A stretch of DNA of 64,000 nucleotides, from assembly GCA_030562195.1 (NCBI GenBank), contig JAUJPP010000012.1, forward strand, positions 6,944,001-7,008,000, in the 5' to 3' direction. The DNA comes from Nipponacmea schrenckii. Its lineage: Eukaryota; Mollusca; Gastropoda; Lottiidae. Shown piece after piece: positions 1 through 11,327 of this stretch. The translations under genes and the position numbers were made by a program. The notes below the pieces were generated by a model that worked only from the letters and a program-made list of their open reading frames with translations, was not told where the DNA came from and did not search any database. Position 1 is the first letter of the stretch. Every line of letters begins with the position of its first letter.

Positions 1-677
1 TCTAGGTTAAAACAAGCTGACTGTTGATAAATAATATAGATTATATAAATTCCTATTATATAATAAGTAATATGACAGATGTATGATTAAATCTGATATA
101 GACTAACACAGCTTGGCTAGACAGTATTATATCATTAGGGTCTCTTATTACTAGAGATAACTCCCTGGAATTGTCTAACCCCCTACCCATACAACTGAAA
201 TACATTCATAGTACTACATAATAAACATTTTGAATTTGACCTCTCTCTGACTGAACAGCTAAAATATTTAAGAACAAAACACATTTGATGATTTTATCCA
301 ATGACCTTGAACCTTCGTGCAATGGACTGAGATATTCATTTAGGTCATTACGAACAAAAGTGAGCATGCCACCTTTAAAACAAGAAAAGGTTAATTCATC
401 TAATAGACCTCTTTGAAGCTGAAGACTGTCTTATTATTAATGACAATATCCAACATAACTTGTTAAAAACAACTAACAGTTTATAATTTACTATGTCATA
501 TAGTTACAATCTTAATGACATAAAAAAACGTATAACGAAGAATAATACCAGGTAATCAAATTAGCCTAATACTGTTGGACTGATTAACTCAATCTTTACA
601 TAAATCAGATCCTAATACTATATAAAGTTGATTATCAGCAAATATCAAAAGGTTACTAACAACAATTTTAAGACTCT
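1..677. other. No gene seen, AT-rich sequence
   Basis: No ORF, RNA gene or clear repeat could be supported here. The sequence is AT-rich and resembles ordinary intergenic or intronic DNA. Confidence 0.5.
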
Positions 678-993
678 TTAAAGATATAGAAGGTCTTAGA
701 ATACACTTGACCTACAGCTGATATTTGTGTTAAATATGTATGCATTCCGCACTAAAAAACTATATTCAGAATTTTTAAAAAAAGTAGCAACCATGAATCA
801 AAAAAGGGGCCTGTATAATCAATGCTTAAACAAGAAAAAGGAAATTATAAATCATCTTTTGGTGTATACAAAAAAACTCTGCAAAGATTACAAATGTTAA
901 GGTCAATTTAAGAGTTGAGGTCAAGAACATGTTGGCCAAGTTTGAGTGAAATTAAAATCAATTGTGCATTTTAAGACCATTAGATACCTTTAA
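678..993. mobile_element. TTAA-flanked MITE, copy 1 (diverged)
   Basis: The element proper runs 682-989 and is flanked on both sides by TTAA (678-681, 990-993). Its left end (AGATATAGAAGGTCTTAGAA) is an imperfect inverted match to its right end near 970-989. The left 60 bp match the better preserved copies at 16505, 26068 and 27757, including the stretch ATACACTTGACCTACAGCTG. It has no coding capacity. The TTAA duplication and AGGG-like termini suggest mobilisation by a piggyBac-type transposase; that assignment is inference. Confidence 0.7.
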
Positions 994-1595
994 GAAACTG
1001 AGTTGTGAACAGTACATGGCAGAATAAACCAATACAAAATGGGAGCAATGCTTCGTCTTGTATTTAATGAAAGAAACTGACTATTTTCAGTCAAACTTAA
1101 ACTAATCCATTAATTTATCTGCCTATTAATCTAAAACTTATTTGAATTTGAATCCCATGAAATAAAAACAAGGAAATAACAATAATATAAAGATGCGGGC
1201 CCACATCTATCTTTATCAGAATAAGTTTAAAAAAAATAAACAATAAACATCAAATATTCATGTTGTAAACCTTTAATTTAAATGAATTACGCTTACTACA
1301 TGATAATAAGACCTACCTAGTCTAACAAATTAAATAAATATTTACAGGATTATTATTTTAACAAAACATATAAACAACTTTCATTCATATTTTAACAACA
1401 AACATCACCATGTTTTATTATAGGCTATACTTCCTAACCTGTACCTTGTTGAATACTCTTCAATATAAAATCAAACACATTCTTTGGTTGAAAACAACAG
1501 TGAATATCTAACAGAGTACAGGTAAAACATTAATAAAACATAGTCCAATCAAACAATATTCGAAAAATCACTATTAGTTCAAATTAACACTAAAT
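994..1595. other. No gene seen
   Basis: AT-rich sequence without a supportable gene. A TTTATT at 1414-1419 would be an AATAAA polyadenylation signal on the minus strand for the small ORF that ends at 1596. Around 1001-1020 there is a fragment resembling the GTGAACAGTA motif of repeats at 3000 and 22855. Confidence 0.45.
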
Positions 1596-1886
1596 CTAAC
1601 TTAAAACAGATACTTCAGGATTTTGTTCAGTCTGTTGCCTGCGTAATTTGGATAATTCTTCTGCTTTTGTACTGGCATAATGATGGTACATCATTTTAAC
1701 ACCTGTCACCACAGATAGTCTTAGTCTTAAATTATATCGAAAAGAATTTTTCTTGTGCTTAACAGCTCGTTTATATCTTACTTCCAAGTCTCTGATTTTT
1801 TGATCTAACAAAGCTATTTGTTGACAAGCTCTCTCAAACTTAGATCTCACTTCCATCAGCCTTTCCATTAAAACAGTCTGATCCAT
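1596..1886 (-). CDS. Small charged, helix-prone hypothetical protein (96 aa)
   Basis: I do not recognise this protein. It is an intronless ORF starting at MDQTVLMERLMEVRSKFERA. The first half (about residues 5-45) is rich in charged residues and leucine with a coiled-coil-like pattern (ERLMEVRSKFERACQQIALL). A basic stretch, RAVKHKKNSFRYNLRLRLS, follows at about 40-58. There is no signal peptide or membrane segment. Codon use looks natural and a possible polyadenylation signal lies about 180 nt downstream (1414-1419, minus strand). It could be a complete small gene or a single coding exon. Conservation in relatives would decide. Confidence 0.5.
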   Translation of the reverse strand: MDQTVLMERLMEVRSKFERACQQIALLDQKIRDLEVRYKRAVKHKKNSFRYNLRLRLSVVTGVKMMYHHYASTKAEELSKLRRQQTEQNPEVSVLS

Positions 1887-2716
1887 AATTTTAAGTCTAT
1901 ATCACAATGGTCTTCTTCTAACAAACCTTAGACAAAGTGTTCATTACCACACAAGTTTTAGAATGAAGTGAAAATGTTTCTCAAACTAAAGAAAGTCAGC
2001 TGTTAAAATTCTATCGTGAACTTTGACACGGATGTAGTTTATTACGGCATTAAAAGAATTTTTTTCAACAAATTCCGTCCTTTTCTGAAATTTCTTCCCT
2101 TCAATAACTGCAAACTTCAATGCATCACTTCTTTAGTTCATTTCCAATAATATATTCCAAGAGTTGAGACTCCTTTTAAGATTTACAGTAAATTATATCA
2201 AATATTCATCGGAGGTTACAGCTTGTCTAGAAATAAACATTAACAGATATGAAGACGAGGCTGTCAACTCCAACCTTCAACCTTTCACCTCCAAGTAGCA
2301 CGTGGCATGTCTACTTTCGGTTTGCTGTGACGGCTTTACATGTTTTCGTGGGGCTTAATCGGTGGATAATACGCTTGACCTGGTAGCAACATTCAAATTA
2401 ACAGCCCGTTGATTATTTGTTAGATTATGTGTGAAACCATGCTTTTAAGTAGATTACCCCATTTAATAGAAACTGTTAAAATTTTAATATCGTAAAAATT
2501 GCCCTGTTTCATACGTTTTCTCTTTAATGAAAAGAGTAGTCATTAAATTATATAGCTAATGAACTAATTATTTCTTCAGGGAACTTTATAACATTACATC
2601 TGCCCTTCTCTCAGTTTTATCTGAATATCACATGTCTAATTTCTAGACGTAAACCCTTCACCTCGAAGAGTCTTATTATAATTATAAAATTGAAATATAC
2701 AACTTGGTCAATATCA
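1887..2716. other. Upstream region of the small ORF, no other gene seen
   Basis: No ORF or RNA gene is supported. The stretch around 2260-2400 is less AT-rich and includes GTAGCACGTGGCATG, a CACGTG E-box context that could belong to a promoter. No start site can be fixed from sequence. Confidence 0.4.
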
Positions 2717-2945
2717 AGAGTTTATTTTCATCAGTTGAACTTACTAGGTGTCAATGACAAAGGAATATATATTCTCTATAAAAGGCAATTACATTCATTG
2801 AATTAAGTATTATTTAAATTACTTAATTTAATGTATTATTAGGTCTACTTAGTTTTATGAATTTATTGGACTATAGACATTCTGTGTTATAGGTTTTGTT
2901 TTGACACCAGGTAAGTCCGCTGATGAATAAAACTCATTTTGACTA
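2717..2945. mobile_element. Short inverted-repeat element, copy 1
   Basis: A left arm at about 2719-2760 (containing GAACTTACTAGGTGTCAATG) and a right arm at about 2899-2942 (TTGACACCAGGTAAGTCCGC) are inverted copies of one another over about 40 bp. A second copy of the arrangement lies at 11328-11555. The right-arm sequence also occurs inside the TTAA MITEs at about 16812 and 28127. No coding capacity. Probably a non-autonomous DNA element or a derivative of the TTAA family. Confidence 0.6.
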
Positions 2946-3842
2946 AGTTTTGAAATTTTATGGATATCTAAAGAGGTAGTATGCCTAAATGACACGAAAA
3001 CTAGAGCTGTGAACAGCAGTGAGCGTGGTCGGCCCATACCTTTTAGGACCTTTAGTTCTTTACAACCATTCTAAACATGAAATTTGTATGAATATTTTTG
3101 GAATTCTTAACTTTTTTATCACTATCAAGTTTCGAGATAAGTTCTTATCCATCCATTAAAAGCTCATTGTCAGCCCCTTTTACCAGATAAGATCTTACGT
3201 TACCTCCCTTGAACTGTAAATAAAATAAAACGAATGTTTTACTGAACATGTGGGATAACTTTTGTCAGAAATTGATCATAATCAGCAGCATCATTGGACC
3301 CCTTAACACACCAAGTAGCAATTGAGACTTTTACTAACTAGGACTAGGCCCTTTCCGACATGTATAGAACGATGTATTCATTATTTCAGCTTTGAAAAGA
3401 TACAAACTGTTTTTACCAAATTTGCATCTTGTCATTCTTAAATTCTTAAAAACGAACTATCTCGAAATAAATCAGAACAACTCACATGAAATCTGAACCC
3501 TAACGATTATCACACCCGATGAACCAGAAGGACTATAGCCTATATACGAAGGGCAGACGAGGATCTGAACATTAATATCAAGAGGCCTATATTCTGAATA
3601 CATAAAAACATTTCTGTGAACAGCACATCTCATATGACCCAACGGATTGGTTTCTATCCAGTGACGTCGTTTTGCTTATGGCTTTTGAGAGTTTGACAGA
3701 GAAACTGTGATTGTCTGCCACACAAGGCACATTATTACGGATGTATTTCTGGAATGGGGACATCCTTTAGTATTTAGGATTGGGGATCGTGGGGTTAGGC
3801 TAGAAGATCAAAATAAATGCAATATTAAAATTAAATGTTAAC
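2946..3842. other. No gene seen; repeat fragment near 3000
   Basis: The segment around 2998-3035 (ACTAGAGCTGTGAACAGCAG) matches a dispersed repeat also seen at 22855. The rest is unassigned AT-rich sequence downstream of the secreted-protein gene on the minus strand. Confidence 0.45.
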
Positions 3843-3848
3843 TTTATT
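3843..3848 (-). terminator. Polyadenylation signal AATAAA
   Basis: TTTATT on the plus strand is AATAAA on the minus strand. It lies about 77 nt downstream of the stop codon of the secreted-protein gene ending at 3925. Confidence 0.6.
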
Positions 3849-3924
3849 CTTATTTAAGTTATTACGCGCCATTAATATGTCCTTTATACTTTATCTACAG
3901 AGGTTGTCTCCATTCATCTTCATT

Positions 3925-5492
3925 TTAATGATTTGGAGCGAAATTAGCCTGGTTTACATGGTTATTATTGTCATAATAACCTCTAAATCCAGCATCGCCG
4001 GAGAAATAACCACCATCGTAACCAAGGTTGTAACCAGGATGACCTTCACCGTAACCAGAATGTTGGTTGTAGTTGGGATGTTCTTGTAAGCTATATTGAT
4101 TAAATTGGTTGTAGTTTACGTTATTTATTTGTGGTTGAAACACAAAACGTCTCACTAAATAATTATATGGTTTGGTATTGCATCGAACTTCGATTTGTGG
4201 TCGCCCTTGGTGACATTTCTGGCAAACGGTGACAGTGTAACTGTTTCTTCTCTGAAAGTGACCCTGGATACCATTACGTACAGAAGCAACCTTAACCAAT
4301 GGGATAGCATAGAAATATTGTAGAGCGTTCTGGTAATTGCCTTGTTTGTAATAGTTATGGACGATGTGGTTCTTTTCAATCTGAACTTTTCCTGGGTGGA
4401 AAGATTGGACGAAGTTGACATTAGGACGACCATAACCATTATTACCATGGAAACCATGCCCAACACGATCTGTATTTAGATAGTTACCAACATAATTATT
4501 TCCACCATAACCACCAAATCCACCAAAGCCTCCAAAGCTACCAGCTGAACGTCTCTTCCGAGCACTGGCATCGGGTCCAACGACTGAAATATAAATCAAG
4601 ATATTTTCAGTATACAAATGATTTTAGAAATATGTTTTACTCTCAGTTCACCAAACAAATATTCATGAGGAAACCGAGGGCGAAGAGTTCCATGTTTTCA
4701 ATAGAAACTCCGTTCATATAGAATCGACGTATAATTGTATTGTGTTATTCTTCTCAATAAGTACCATTGATATCTGAAACTCTCGATGGTATCAACGATG
4801 CCCCTGTTTAACTAAAGATTCACACATTTTTGGTCGATAGGTAGTTCTTTGGCTACAAAAATGAAATACAATTGTTTGTTTAGTTTTCACACTTAAAGTT
4901 TAATTTAAGTTCAAGGTTTTGTTTTAGTACAAGTCTTACATCTCACAAGACTTGTCTGCAGGAGAACAATACATTTACCTCCACATAGAAATAAGTCGAT
5001 CCGATTTTGATTCTTTTCAATTTTTTTTTTCACTTACTTACTCAAGTCCCTGAATTTGAAAAATTTCGAATTTTGACACGATTGCACTATTATTTTTGGT
5101 ACAATGTGATAATTTAATGTAATAACCAATAAAGTATAATATCAGAGTACGTACGAGGATCCTCTTTTAACTGAAAATGTGATCTATCTTTATACATGTA
5201 ACCTGGTCAATTAAACATCAATACTTTACGGTCGGGGAGTTGCTTCTTCATTGGTTTCTAAAATAGGATTTCTGTCGACTATTGAATGTACTGGTTTTAC
5301 TTTCAAATTATACACAATAAGCATAGACTAAACTAAAACTTCTAAAAACATACCGTAGAGTGAACTGAAGTCATCATTTTCTAGAAACTGGCATATTTCA
5401 CTGACAGCATTTTTCACAAAATCACTGTTGAAATCTTCAGCTAGGACCAAACCTATCGACACGAGAACGGCAACTGGTAAAAAACACCTCAT
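3925..5492 (-). CDS. Secreted Gly/Asn/Tyr-rich protein with a shared CxxC domain (265 aa)
   Basis: Two coding exons: 5354-5492 and 3925-4583 (139 + 659 nt). The intron has a GTATGT donor and TTTCAG acceptor and interrupts a codon in phase 1. Start at 5492: MRCFLPVAVLVSIGLVLAED is a clear signal peptide, likely cut after LA. A dibasic RKRR at residues 55-58 looks like a proprotein-convertase site. A Gly/Phe-rich stretch follows (61-98), then a domain at about 104-200 with IVHNYYKQGNY and YTVTVCQKC (C167, C170), then an Asn/Tyr/Gly/His-rich tail. The divergent neighbour at 6953 has the same domain and the same intron phase at the matching point, so the two are paralogues. Possible roles are shell or mucus matrix, or adhesive protein; this is inferred from composition only. 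I do not recognise the domain. Confidence 0.85.
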
Positions 5493-5564
5493 CTTTGTTC
5501 AGTTCAGATTCGATCACCTTCCAGAATAAAACCAAGTGATACCAATAGTGGCAGTTCATAGCAG

Positions 5565-5572
5565 TATTTATA
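5565..5572 (-). promoter_or_regulatory. TATA box of the minus-strand secreted-protein gene
   Basis: The minus strand reads TATAAATA here, 73-80 nt upstream of the ATG at 5492. A start site about 30 nt downstream would give a short leader of about 45 nt. The core element fits a strongly regulated, tissue-specific secretory gene. Confidence 0.6.
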
Positions 5573-6952
5573 ATGTGTAAAAGTTGATCATTAGAATTGA
5601 AGTAGTGACTTGAAGTCAATAATCAGTAACATAACGTTACATGGTTACTTGTTGATTCTGTCTATTTGGTCAAGACTACAAGGATCTAAGAAGGAGGAGT
5701 AATAAAGGAATTAATTATAGAAGTAAAATGTCGTTTCGATCAAGGGTTCCAGAGGAATTTGTATCGAGAGACTCGGTTGTCAGGACCTCTGCGTTTATGG
5801 TTTGCATTTTAGTTTTTTCTTTTTTTGGCTTGGTAATCGCGTTCAAATTATTAATTGAAATGTTGAAGATAGATGGTAAATTTATGTAAGATGATCTACA
5901 TTAGGTCAATTTGAGTAAGGTGTATTAGGGGTTAATACTACCAATTAAATGATCATTGAGGAAGAGAAGAGATTGTGGTCAATATTGACTTCAGGTCACC
6001 GACTGTTAATGACCATTGTTTTTAAACGCAACTCTGAATCATCAATTATTTCCTTCGTCCAAAAAGGAAAAGAACAAAAGTATCTTACTAGGCTTTACAT
6101 ATTAAAAATTAAGAAATCTTAATGACATTTTTTTTATTAACGCCGATACCCTGACAAAATTACCTTACTATACATTTTACATTAGTCCGTTACAGACAAT
6201 GTGGGCGTAATAAAAACAGAAGTCAAGAAACCTAATAAATATTATAAAATCTTTTATTTCACAAATAAAATGTTTCTGCGGGGTTGATTATTATTATTAT
6301 TATTTCTTTGACAATAAGAACAGCACCTGCCAATTTTGCAACTATAATTTGAGAGTATGGTGGCTATTGTCTTAAAAGAATTTTCAATTTAAACTGAAGT
6401 ATCTTTGTTTTAAAATCACATTTTCAAATTTTTTTTTGTGGGTGACAATGCAGTGATTTATTGAATTACTAAACCTTCCTCTATCCAATTACTAGAAATC
6501 TCTATGGCCTTTCCATACATCCCAATTTAATTGTTTTTATCTTAGTTTCATTTTATTTAATGTTTTAAGCGCGACATCTTTGATTGGTGTAAAACAAATA
6601 CTAGGTTATTTACCAAGAGGTAATGGAGGTAAAATCTACTGTTAATTAAATAAAATTCAAACAAAGTCTCTAGAACTTGACACTAATAAACAATGTTTCA
6701 AGTATCTTTAGATTCACCCCTTGCTTACCGCTAACGAGAATTTATTTTGGTCCTCAAGTGTCCAACTTCAGTCCTCGCCCATATCATGGCACGCAGTTCA
6801 CCGCCAAGAAACACCATTTCAAGTAGAGATATTGGTGTGTGAAGGGTCTCATCTGAATTCACTAAGTCAGTTAGTTTGCATGATTTGATTGTTGTATAAT
6901 GTTGTTTCTTTTGAAACTATTTTCACATCATTGTTCCCCTAGACGTGGCAGG
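5573..6952. promoter_or_regulatory. Shared intergenic region between two divergent secreted-protein genes
   Basis: About 1.4 kb separates the start codons of the two head-to-head paralogues. It probably holds the promoters of both. No ORF is supported. Immediately before the plus-strand start, CATTGTTCCCCTAG (ending 6942) looks like a splice acceptor, so the plus gene may have a non-coding first exon within this region. No individual transcription-factor site could be defended. Confidence 0.5.
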
Positions 6953-9900
6953 ATGAGGGTCCGTACAACAGCAGGATTTTTATACTTTTTATTTTTTTGT
7001 GGAATATGTTTTTCTCAAGACCCTACAAATGGACCTACAGAACTACCAGGATCAACTACTCCGGGTTTTGGAAATCAAGCGGAATCGAGGACAATCAGCA
7101 AAACGCCACTGTTGGTTTTAAATAATTATAGACCTAGAGTAACATCTGATATTTTGAGTTTTTTAGCAGACATACAAACCAGAACCTTAGAAAATGCTAT
7201 AGTTATACAATCTGAACTCAATTCTTTAGGTAAGTTTTGATATTATATGACAGATGAAGGAATACGGTAAATAATACGCGGTAGATTTGATACTTGTAAA
7301 AATAAAAAAAGTCACCATGTTTTTGGTCCTATTGGCAGTGAAGTCAAAATACCTTCTATACAAAAGAAAAGAAAAAAAAAAAAAAAAAAATGACTTAACC
7401 AGAAAGATTCAATTTAAAATTTCTGCTCATCTTTTTAGTATTTGATATGTCTTGGCTAGCGATTGCAATGGGAATTATTCAAATTCTGCTGATCTTGTAA
7501 TACAGCTCCTCTTCTTAATAAAGAGCAACAGCCTGTAACACAGTGTTATCTACTGTCAAGGATATTAAGCTCCACATCTTCAAAACGAATACCTGTGTTT
7601 TTTTTTATATGTATATTAGGGTTATGTCCCTGAAAATAATAGAAAAAAGATGGTAACGCCCATGGTCAAGATGCATGCTGTTTTGACATAAATAAAGATA
7701 CGATTTAAATCGTATCAATATCTTCCATATCACCCAATACCGAACCTATACCGATAAACATTTTACTTACAATCATGTATTCGAAACGTTTTTAACATAA
7801 TTTTGACTAGTCACAAGTGTAAATTGCAATTCCATGAAATTCTCTTTAAGAGTTAAAACGTCAAGGATGTAATCCAACATTACGCCCTTAAAGTCATGGT
7901 TTATAACGGTTAATAACAATTTTTCATTGTGATTTTCAGCTTTCAGTCGACTTCCATTGGTACCTCAACCTAGAAATTCAGACCCGCTTGCATCCAGGAC
8001 AAAGCGAGATCTTTCAAGTTCTACTGATACAAATTCCAATACCGTGCCCGGACAAATTCCACCTATTCCAGGAATCAATCCTCGATTTACTGCCTTTGGT
8101 CCAAAATCACCAGATGACCCATCTTTAAAAGGCTTGATTCCTCTTCAAAACCTTAGACCGGAAAGCAGGCCACCAACCAGACAAACACCTCCATTTACAC
8201 CGGGTCAACCACCCAGGGGTCAACCTCTGCAAGTTCCACCACACCAGCTTGAGGAGAAGCAACCAGGTCAGCAACCCACGTTTCCAATTAGAGTGGGACC
8301 AGGTGATGTACCCCCACAATCAGCAAACGGTCAACGCCCCCAATTTCAAACAGGTCAGCCGACGAGGGGTCAACCTTCTAGATTTCAACCCGGCCAGCCA
8401 TTGAGAGGACAACCTTCTGGATTTCAATCCGGTCAGCCACCGAGAGGACAACCCTCTGGATTTCAACCCGGCCAGCCATCAAGAGGACAACCTCCTCAAT
8501 TTCAAACCGGCCAGCCATCAAGAGGACAACCTCCCCAATTTCAACCCGGCCAGCCCTTGAGAGGACAACCTTCTGGATTTCAACCCGGCCAGCCAACAAG
8601 AGGACAACCTCCCCAATTTCAACCCGGCCAGCCAACAAGAGGGCAACCTTCTGGATTTCAAGCCGGTCAGCCATCAAGAGGACAACCTACCCAATTTCAA
8701 CCCGGCCAGCCATCAGGAGGGCAACCTTCTGGATTTCAACCCGGTCAGCCACCGAGAGGACAACCTTCTGGATTTCAACCCCGTCAGCCATCAAGAGGAC
8801 AACCTCCCCAATTTCAACCCGGTCAGCCACCGAGAGGACAACCTTCTGGATTTCAACCAATACAGCCACCGGGAGGACAGCCTCCCCTATTTCAACTCGG
8901 CCAGCCATCGAGAAGACAGCCTTCTCAATATAATCTCGGAGACAGGCCATATCAACTAGGATCACCGAATAATAATCGGGTCATACCAACACCAACATGG
9001 CGTTTACCAGTGTATAATTACCCCAGTAGACACACACCATTCAGAAATACAACAGGATCTTATCCAGGGCCTACTTACATTCCACAACCTATAAGTTGGT
9101 TACAAGAATATCCGAATGGACAAAGACCACCACAGGGATTCCCGACTGGACAAAGAATACCACAGGGATATCCTACTAGACAAGGGCCATCACAAGGATT
9201 CCCGACTGAACAAAGGCCACCACGGGGATATCCTACTGGAAAAGACTCACCACAAGGGTTTCCAACTAGGCAAAGGCCACAGGTATATCCAACTGGACAA
9301 AGAAAACCACTGGAATTTCCGACAGGACAAAGGCCACCACAAGAATTCCCGACTAGACAAGGATCACCACAGGGATTTCCGACCGGACTTTGGCCACAAC
9401 AAGGATATCCAACTGGGCAAGGGCCACAGCAAGGATATCCTAATGGGCAAGGGCCACAGCAAGGATATCCTACTGGACAAGGGCCACCACAAGGATATCC
9501 GACAGGGCAAGGACCACCACAAGGTTTTCCGACAGATCAAGGAAAACCACAAGGATTTTTGACTGGACAAGGACCACGGCAGGGTTTTCCAAATGATCAA
9601 AGACCACCACAAGGATTCCAAACTGGACAATTGCCACCACGTGGATTCCAGATTGGTCAACGGCAACCACAGGGATTTCCGACTGGACAAAGACCATCAC
9701 AAGGATATCCTACTAGACAAGGACCACCACAGGGTTATCCGACCGGACAAGATCCATCCTTTTCTAATGTAGACAATGATCCTTTCGATATGATTCAGAC
9801 AATTGGTACACGCCAGTCTGGTGACTTTACTGGTGATCAATATGGAAACCAGGGAGGAAATAATCCAGTTCCTATTGCAACAGTAGCAGGTGAAGATGAA

Positions 9901-10362
9901 GAAGATGTTCCAATCAACAGTGTTTTATCAAATTTATCTAACTATTACCGAAATGGTTTGAATCTTACACCAACCCCAAGAAGGGAACCAAGCTATGCTA
10001 GATCTTTATCTGTACTTAGATCATTTGTAAAGGGAGAAACCTATATGGATAGTGGATATATAGTAGAAAATTTCTATACGTACGGAGATTACGAGTTGGC
10101 AAAAGAACACTTTAGATCTTTGCCCAATGTTAATGTAACTCAACTGAGAACGAACAGATATACTGGCTTCATGGGTACAATCCAAGATTATCGTGTGACT
10201 TTATGTAGAGAGTGTGGTATAGGTGGGAATTATCCACTTGTTGAAATTGTTAAATTAAACAAAGTCTATCCAGGTGCTATTAAAAGACTCTTGTATGTTC
10301 CAGGTTATTACCCTGATGTTAATCGGCAATTCACTAACAATCCAGACTCTCCCACTACATAA
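6953..10362 (+). CDS. Secreted Gln/Pro/Gly-rich repeat protein with a shared CxxC domain (899 aa)
   Basis: Exons 6953-7229 and 7940-10362 (277 + 2423 nt), phase-1 intron with GTAAGT donor and TTTTCAG acceptor. I chose the ATG at 6953 because it begins a good signal peptide ([20 protein letters not shown]). The in-frame ATG at 6905 or the codon at 6899 would add a charged extension before it. Order: signal peptide; short N-terminal region; RTKR convertase-like site at 112-115; a 13-residue repeat GQPxRGQPxxFQP about 15 times (about 230-423); a 10-residue repeat [10 protein letters not shown] about 21 times (about 483-696); acidic linker; C-terminal domain about 783-880 with [11 protein letters not shown] and [10 protein letters not shown] (C848, C851). 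The last domain aligns with the minus-strand neighbour. Composition suggests an extracellular matrix, shell or adhesive protein; this is not proven. A polyadenylation signal follows at 10383. Confidence 0.88.
8350..8935 (+). repeat. 39-bp in-frame tandem repeat, about 15 units
   Basis: Coding minisatellite encoding GQPxRGQPxxFQP. Units alternate mainly between SGFQP and PQFQP endings (with a few others such as RFQP, TQFQP and LFQL), which suggests that a two-unit (78-bp) block was amplified. The length keeps the reading frame. Confidence 0.85.
9109..9750 (+). repeat. 30-bp in-frame tandem repeat, about 21 units
   Basis: Coding minisatellite encoding TGQGPPQG(Y/F)P. One unit is shortened to nine residues (near 9275-9300), still in frame. 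The central units at 9415-9520 are the most alike, pointing to recent expansion there. It is unrelated in sequence to the upstream 39-bp array apart from shared Gln/Pro/Gly bias. Confidence 0.85.
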
Positions 10363-10382
10363 CCATTGTAAAATATCATTTA

Positions 10383-10388
10383 AATAAA
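10383..10388 (+). terminator. Polyadenylation signal AATAAA
   Basis: AATAAA 21 nt after the stop codon of the repeat-rich secreted protein. The 3' UTR would be very short. Confidence 0.65.
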
Positions 10389-10719
10389 GGTTTTGTGGTT
10401 AATATTCAATTGTTATATATGTCCACAGGTAATGTCCTTGAAGCATCACAAATCATAAGGAAGGAAACATTCTTACAATTACTTTAACATAAACCACTAA
10501 TTCAAACACAAAAAGTAAAATAATGTTCTGGGAGAAATTTAAGGGAATCAAATGTCTTGATAAACATCATTATATATAAATTAAATGCATGTATTGATAT
10601 TACAAACAGCATGATATTGAACCCATACATATCATATTAGGTTATAAATAGCCAGGAATATATTTCACAATCTAGAGGCACCAAACTATTTAAACAAACC
10701 TATGTACCATAACAGTGGG

Positions 10720-11010
10720 GGCACCAAATGGGAGAGAAGAAAGAAAACTTTTTTTTTTAACCCCACTTTTTTGGTCAACCTGTCTGTCAGTCCGTGGGGT
10801 TCAAAAGAAGCTACAATTTTCCATGGATTTTGATGAAACTTCTTGTGAGCAGTGGAATTGACTAGACGTCGTCAAGTTCGAATATGACGATTGAAATGAA
10901 GGGTTTTTTTTGGTAAATATAAATGCTATAAGTCAAAGGAAAAATTATTAAACAATGCTGATGTGTGGGCTCATATTGTCTTGCCTGGCAAGCTATCTTT
11001 TTTAAAACTG
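10720..11010 (+). mobile_element. Short copy of the hairpin-tailed dispersed repeat
   Basis: Contains the family phrases GATTTTGATGAAACTTCTTG and GGAATTGACTAGACGTCGTC, and the tail CTTGCCTGGCAAGCTATCTT (10980-11000), whose CTTGCC/GGCAAG arms form a tight palindrome. A closely related short copy is at 52212-52400. Here the TACGCCCACA head is degenerate. Confidence 0.65.
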
Positions 11011-11327
11011 CAAATATAAAAAAAATGCAAGATTTAAGCCCTTTAATTTTTCAGTGACTCGGGACGCTTGGTTTTCTCCAAGAATGGATTCACAAAAGAA
11101 ATTCGACAGTGGTGCCCCTATCCAAAGTCCTGCAGCCACTAATGAATAATTGTTCTTAATGAGCACTAAGCATATTATTATTGCGTTATTAGCTATGTAG
11201 GACGTATTTGCATGCAGATAGCGGAGCTCTTCAGCGCAAATATGATTACTGAGAATTAAGTAATTTAACTATAACAATTAAAAGTATACTACCACTTATG
11301 ACCAAAAAATGTTAAAACTTGGCTTAA

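Noticed and set aside
2855..3037. 60-codon minus-strand ORF with a signal-peptide-like start
   Set aside because: It overlaps the inverted-repeat element and the GTGAACAGCAG repeat, with no splice or homology support.
8125..9700. Several open frames of 64-148 codons on both strands across the repeat-coding exon
   Set aside because: They are shadow frames of the 39-bp and 30-bp coding repeats, which leave other frames open by periodicity.
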